From the NCBI GenBank assembly GCA_045598965.1, contig JAZRVH010000022.1, forward strand, positions 1 to 16,845: a stretch of 16,845 nucleotides of DNA, read 5' to 3'. How positions within the stretch are numbered: position 1 is the stretch's first letter; the number at the start of each line of letters is the position of its first letter. Both the position numbers and the translations under genes were made by a program. Source of the stretch: RGIG426 sp045598965. GTDB taxonomy: Bacteria > Bacillota > Clostridia > Oscillospirales > Acutalibacteraceae. Below are positions 13,591 through 16,845 of the stretch, one piece after another. A model generated the notes under the pieces. The model did no database searches and was not told where the DNA came from. It was given only the letters and a program-made list of their open reading frames with translations.

Positions 13591-13620
13591 GACAAGGATG
13601 AAAGTTTGGAGGCAAATACG

Positions 13621-14850
13621 ATGAAAAACGTTTTTGACGAATTGAAAGCCCGTGGTATGATTGCACAGACCACGAATGAGGAAAAAATCCGTGAATTGCT
13701 GGGAGGAGACAAGCCGGTCACCTTTTATATCGGCTTTGACCCGACGGCAGACAGCCTGCACGTTGGCCATTTTGTGCAGCTGATGGTGATGGCACATCTT
13801 CAACGTGCCGGCCATCGTCCGATTGCTCTGCTTGGCGGCGGAACCGCCATGGTGGGTGACCCCAGCGGCAAATCGGATATGCGTAAGATGATGACGGTGG
13901 ATACCATCAACTATCATGTGGAATGCTTCAAAAAGCAGATGTCCCGTTTTCTTGATTTCTCTGACGGAAAAGCCTTGATGGTGAACAACGGTGACTGGCT
14001 CCGCAACCTCAATTATATTGAATTTTTGCGTGACGTGGGCGTGCATTTCACGGTGAACCGTATGTTGGCCGCCGAATGCTTTAAGGCTCGTATGGAGCGT
14101 GGCCTCAGCTTCCTCGAATTCAACTATATGCTGATGCAGGGATACGATTTCCTGCGGTTGCACGAGGATTATGACTGTTCGATGGAAATGGGCGGCGATG
14201 ACCAGTGGTCGAATATGATTGCCGGCGTGGAGCTTTGCCGCCGTAAGCTTTCTCACGAGGTTTATGCCATGACCTTTACATTGCTCACTACTTCTGAGGG
14301 CAAAAAAATGGGCAAAACCGAAAAGGGTGCGGTGTGGCTGGATGCGGAAAAAACCTCGCCGTACGAATTCTTCCAATACTGGCGTAACATCAATGATGCG
14401 GATGTGGAGCGGTGTCTGAAACTGCTCACGTTCCTGCCGGTTGAAGAGATTGAAAGTGCTATGAATGCACCGGATTGCAACATCAATGCCATGAAAGAAA
14501 AACTTGCCTATGAGGTGACCGCTTTGGTTCACGGCGAGGAGGAAGCCAACAAGGCGTTGGAGGCCGCTCGTGCGGTGTTTTCCGCCGGTGGTGTTTCCGA
14601 GAATATGCCGTCTACTCAGCTGACCGCCGAGGCGGTGGGTGAGGACGGAATCGGTGCTATCGATTTGTTGATGGCAACGGGACTTACGCCCTCTCGTGGC
14701 GAAGCCCGCCGACTTATTCAGCAAGGCGGCTTGACCGTGGATGACGAGAAGATCACCGATGTGAACGGCGTGATTGCCAAAACCGCCTTTGATAAAGGCT
14801 ATGTCGTCATCAAAAAAGGCAAAAAGACCTTCCACAAGGCACTTCTGTAA
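13621..14850 (+). CDS. tyrS: Tyrosyl-tRNA synthetase
   Basis: A class I synthetase that joins tyrosine to tRNA-Tyr. ATG 13621 is chosen because GGAGG (13608-13612) lies eight bases upstream and gives 409 residues, the normal TyrRS length. An in-frame ATG at 13558 lies upstream of the predicted promoter. Motifs: DPTADSLHVGH with HVGH at 47-50, GDPSGKS (79-85), GGDDQW (191-196), and KMGKT (229-233) in the KMSKS place, as usual for TyrRS. The C-terminal 65 residues or so form an S4 RNA-binding domain (PSRGEARRLIQQGGLTVD). It is the first gene of an operon with the methyltransferase (4 bases on) and hslO. Confidence 0.97.
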   Translation: MKNVFDELKARGMIAQTTNEEKIRELLGGDKPVTFYIGFDPTADSLHVGHFVQLMVMAHLQRAGHRPIALLGGGTAMVGDPSGKSDMRKMMTVDTINYHVECFKKQMSRFLDFSDGKALMVNNGDWLRNLNYIEFLRDVGVHFTVNRMLAAECFKARMERGLSFLEFNYMLMQGYDFLRLHEDYDCSMEMGGDDQWSNMIAGVELCRRKLSHEVYAMTFTLLTTSEGKKMGKTEKGAVWLDAEKTSPYEFFQYWRNINDADVERCLKLLTFLPVEEIESAMNAPDCNINAMKEKLAYEVTALVHGEEEANKALEAARAVFSAGGVSENMPSTQLTAEAVGEDGIGAIDLLMATGLTPSRGEARRLIQQGGLTVDDEKITDVNGVIAKTAFDKGYVVIKKGKKTFHKALL

Positions 14851-14854
14851 CGAT

Positions 14855-15625
14855 ATGAACGAGTATCGGGCACTTGGTGCATTTTACGACAGATTGATGC
14901 CACAAACCGACAACCTGGTGCGAGCAGACTACCTGCTCGCACTATTTGCACGTTTTGGAGAAAATCCCCGTTCCATTCTCGATTTGGCGTGCGGCACGGG
15001 AGAGATGACGGTTACCCTCGCCGAGCAGGGGTTTGATATGACCGGCGTGGATGGCTCAGAGGAAATGCTGGCAGAAGCGGCTGGAAAGGCAACGGGCTTT
15101 ACAGACGAAATTCTGCTGCTTTGTCAGGATATGCGTGAGCTGGATTTACGAGACACGGTGGAGGGGGCTATCTGTTTGCAGGATAGTCTTAATCACCTGC
15201 TGAAAACCGCAGATTTACAAGCGGTATTTGACCGTTTGCGTCTGTTTGTGGCACCGGGAGGGCTGGTGCTTTTTGACGTAAATACTCCGTATAAGCACCG
15301 CAACGTTCTCGGCAATCGAGATTTCGTGCTGGAAGCAGACGGACTTGTATGTAATTGGCAAAACCTTTACAGCGAAAAAACCGGTACAGTGGACATGCAA
15401 CTGGACTTTTTTGAGGAACAACCGGACGGAAGCTATCAGCGTTATAGCGATTTTGTCCGTGAACGGGCGTATTCGCTGAAAACGTGGGAAGCCGTGTTGG
15501 AAAAAGCAAGCTTCGAGCTGTGTGCTGTGTTTGCCGACGGGACATTTGACCCGCCTGCCGAGAATTGCGAGCGATGGATGCTGGTGGCGAGGAATTGTCG
15601 CCCCGCAAACGAGTTTACCGAGTGA
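14855..15625 (+). CDS. Class I SAM-dependent methyltransferase
   Basis: The ATG lies four bases after the tyrS stop and gives 256 residues. Only a weak SD (AAGG) is visible, so it is likely translated by coupling. Motif I ILDLACGTG (41-49), an acidic strand-2 end (VDGSEEML), DMRELDL and a GGLVLFDVN strand mark a Rossmann-fold, methyltransferase-type domain of the kind that uses S-adenosylmethionine. The C-terminal half has the beta-rich insert (NLYSEKTGTVDMQLDFFEE) seen in many small-molecule methyltransferases of Firmicutes. The substrate cannot be read from the sequence. Small clostridial methyltransferases are often found next to housekeeping genes, so operon membership does not prove a link to tRNA or redox biology. 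Confidence 0.88.
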   Translation: MNEYRALGAFYDRLMPQTDNLVRADYLLALFARFGENPRSILDLACGTGEMTVTLAEQGFDMTGVDGSEEMLAEAAGKATGFTDEILLLCQDMRELDLRDTVEGAICLQDSLNHLLKTADLQAVFDRLRLFVAPGGLVLFDVNTPYKHRNVLGNRDFVLEADGLVCNWQNLYSEKTGTVDMQLDFFEEQPDGSYQRYSDFVRERAYSLKTWEAVLEKASFELCAVFADGTFDPPAENCERWMLVARNCRPANEFTE

Positions 15626-15636
15626 GGGATTTAGAA

Positions 15637-16533
15637 ATGGGAAAATGTATCCGCTGTTTAACGACCGATGCCACCGTCATGGTGATGGGGCTTGACTCCA
15701 CCGATATAGTGGAACGTGCCGAACAAATTCATAAAACCTCCGCTGTGATGACGGCGGCACTGGGCAGAACGCTTACTGCCGCTTCTATGATGGGCGTTAT
15801 GCTGAAAAACAGCGGGGATGCCGTTTCTATCAAATTGGATGGCGGCGGCCCTGCGGGTTATGTAACGGCGTCGGCGGATGGCCGTGGCAACGTGCGAGGC
15901 ACGGTGGCAAATCCGGTGGTGGAAATTCCTCGCAAGCCGAATGGGAAATTGGACGTCGGCGGTGCGATTGGCAAAGACGGCGAAATCTCGGTTGCACGGC
16001 GAATTGCCGGCGGCGAACCGTATATCGGTTGCGTGCCATTGGTCTCCGGCGAGGTGGCGGAGGATGTCACCTCTTATTACGCCGTGTCGGAGCAGGTGCC
16101 GACCGTGTGTGCGTTGGGAGTGCTTGTCAATCCCGATTTGACGGTGAATGTGGCGGGCGGCTTTTTGTTGCAGCTGCTTCCGTTTTGCCCGGATGAAGTA
16201 ATCGACAAGGTGGAGGCGACAATCAACAGTCTTCCTCCGGTAACCGAAATGCTTTCGCAGGGCGACTTAAACTCTATGATTGACCGGGTGCTTGCCGGCT
16301 TTGATTACGACGTGGTGGATACCTATGAGCCGGAATACCGCTGTCAATGCTCCCGGGAACGGGTGATAACTGCTTTGTCCACGCTTCCCGAAAATGACCG
16401 CAAAACCCTGGCGGACGAGACGGGGAAGGTGGAGGTCTTATGTGAATTTTGCGACGCTGTGTATACCTTTACCCAAGAGGAATTGGACGCAAAGTGGGCG
16501 TTGATTGCGGCAGAAAACAGGGATGAAAAATAA
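15637..16533 (+). CDS. hslO: Redox-regulated chaperone Hsp33
   Basis: A cytoplasmic holdase that becomes active when its zinc-bound cysteines are oxidised, protecting proteins in oxidative stress. The sequence has the full N-terminal Hsp33 core (TSAVMTAALGRTLTAASMMG, LDGGGPAGYVTASADGRG, RIAGGEPYIGCVPLVSGE) and the C-terminal zinc switch CQC (236-238) and CEFC (269-272). The 298-residue length is normal. ATG 15637 is chosen because GAGGG (15624-15628), overlapping the stop of the gene before, lies eight bases upstream; longer in-frame extensions would overlap that gene. It is the last gene of the tyrS operon. No clear hairpin terminator follows. Confidence 0.97.
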   Translation: MGKCIRCLTTDATVMVMGLDSTDIVERAEQIHKTSAVMTAALGRTLTAASMMGVMLKNSGDAVSIKLDGGGPAGYVTASADGRGNVRGTVANPVVEIPRKPNGKLDVGGAIGKDGEISVARRIAGGEPYIGCVPLVSGEVAEDVTSYYAVSEQVPTVCALGVLVNPDLTVNVAGGFLLQLLPFCPDEVIDKVEATINSLPPVTEMLSQGDLNSMIDRVLAGFDYDVVDTYEPEYRCQCSRERVITALSTLPENDRKTLADETGKVEVLCEFCDAVYTFTQEELDAKWALIAAENRDEK

Positions 16534-16558
16534 TTTTTGAAAAATTCGGAAAATCCCC

Positions 16559-16587
16559 TTGACATTTGTGGCGGGATATAGTATGAT
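16559..16587 (+). promoter_or_regulatory. Promoter of the tRNA operon
   Basis: Perfect TTGACA (16559-16564), 17 bp spacer, TATGAT (16582-16587). The start would be near 16594, about 26 bases before the tRNA-Val. This near-consensus strength fits a stable-RNA operon. Confidence 0.85.
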
Positions 16588-16619
16588 TATCACCGTCGCG
16601 AACGAAAGCGGCTCGATGG

Positions 16620-16696
16620 GGGAGCATAGCTCAGCTGGTTAGAGCACCTGCCTTACAAGCAGGGGGTCACAGGTTCGAGCCCTGTTGTTCCCACCA
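16620..16696 (+). tRNA. tRNA-Val (UAC)
   Basis: A complete cloverleaf with the CCA encoded. Acceptor GGGAGCA pairs with TGTTCCC, the T-arm is ACAGG-TTCGAGC-CCTGT, and anticodon stem CCTGC/GCAGG encloses CTTACAA with anticodon TAC at 16654-16656. It reads GUA and, by wobble, GUG and others. Confidence 0.97.
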
Positions 16697-16711
16697 TTTT
16701 CTTTGCAATAT

Positions 16712-16788
16712 GGCCCGGTAGTTCAGCTGGTTAGAACGCTAGCCTGTCACGCTAGAGGTCGACGGTTCGATCCCGTTCCGGGTCGCCA
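16712..16788 (+). tRNA. tRNA-Asp (GUC)
   Basis: A complete cloverleaf with encoded CCA. Acceptor GGCCCGG pairs with CCGGGTC (one G-T), and anticodon stem CTAGC/GCTAG encloses CTGTCAC with anticodon GTC at 16746-16748. It is 15 bases after tRNA-Val. Confidence 0.97.
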
Positions 16789-16793
16789 TATTT

Positions 16794-16845
16794 GCCTCTG
16801 TAGCTCAGTTGGTAGAGCAGGGGACTGAAAATCCCCGTGTCATTG
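16794..16845 (+). tRNA. tRNA-Phe (GAA), 3' partial
   Basis: The 5' acceptor strand, D-arm (GTAGCTCAGTTGGTAGAGC) and anticodon arm GGGGA-CTGAAAA-TCCCC are present, with anticodon GAA at 16827-16829. The window ends in the variable/T-arm region. It is five bases after tRNA-Asp, so it belongs to the same operon, which continues beyond the window. Confidence 0.93.

Noticed and set aside
13558..13620. Longer tyrS start at ATG 13558
   Set aside because: It lies before the -35/-10 boxes of the operon, while ATG 13621 has GGAGG at ideal distance and matches TyrRS length.
13528..14835. A 435-codon open frame on the - strand
   Set aside because: It is antisense to tyrS, which has all TyrRS motifs.
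16532..16556. Terminator after hslO
   Set aside because: AATTTTT/AAAAATT has almost no loop and no GC pairs, so it would not stop polymerase; readthrough into the tRNA operon is possible.

Overview
The window looks like chromosomal DNA of an anaerobic, probably gut or rumen, member of the Clostridia (Oscillospiraceae/Ruminococcaceae-like). Three things point there. Dockerin-type calcium-binding repeats occur in two secreted proteins. A metG-tatD pair sits in the order common in Firmicutes. The RBSs are strong Shine-Dalgarno sequences and the promoters are sigma-A type with 16-17 bp spacers. This assignment is inference from gene content; there is no rRNA in the window.

Left part (1-8421, + strand) is an accessory, mostly cell-surface region. 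It begins inside a secreted purple-acid-phosphatase-like metallophosphoesterase (5' end missing) that ends at a clear terminator. Next comes a roughly 1050-residue coiled-coil protein with its own promoter and terminator, no signal peptide, and no family I recognise. Then follow a secreted protein with two dockerin repeats plus two InlB-B-like repeats, and, 53 bp later, a second and complete metallophosphoesterase. The second phosphoesterase carries a signal peptide, one half-dockerin, four 9-residue repeats and a long Ser/Thr/Gln/Pro linker. The two phosphoesterases are paralogues. Both carry Gln where the first metal-binding motif of many calcineurin-like enzymes has His. The picture is of extracellular phosphatases and an accessory protein that may be held by cohesin-dockerin pairing; no cohesin is visible here.

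Middle part (8479-13543, - strand) holds, in transcription order, a membrane protein, metG and tatD. The 700-residue membrane protein fuses an exported TIM-barrel-like domain with a GH18-like DxE motif to a C-terminal small-multidrug-export (COG2426-like) membrane domain. This fusion is the most unusual gene in the window. MetG (methionyl-tRNA synthetase with C-terminal tRNA-binding domain) has its own promoter, and tatD starts one base after its stop codon. tatD ends at a terminator that faces the terminator of the second phosphoesterase.

Right part (13562-16845, + strand) is a housekeeping operon: tyrS, a class I SAM-dependent methyltransferase and hslO (Hsp33), separated by 4 and 11 bases. 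Then comes a separate tRNA operon (Val-UAC, Asp-GUC, Phe-GAA) with a near-consensus promoter; the Phe gene runs off the window. The membrane-fusion gene and tyrS are transcribed divergently from promoters whose -35 boxes are only 18 bp apart. Neither synthetase gene has room for a T-box leader. Protein functions are assigned from motifs read by eye; no database search was made.
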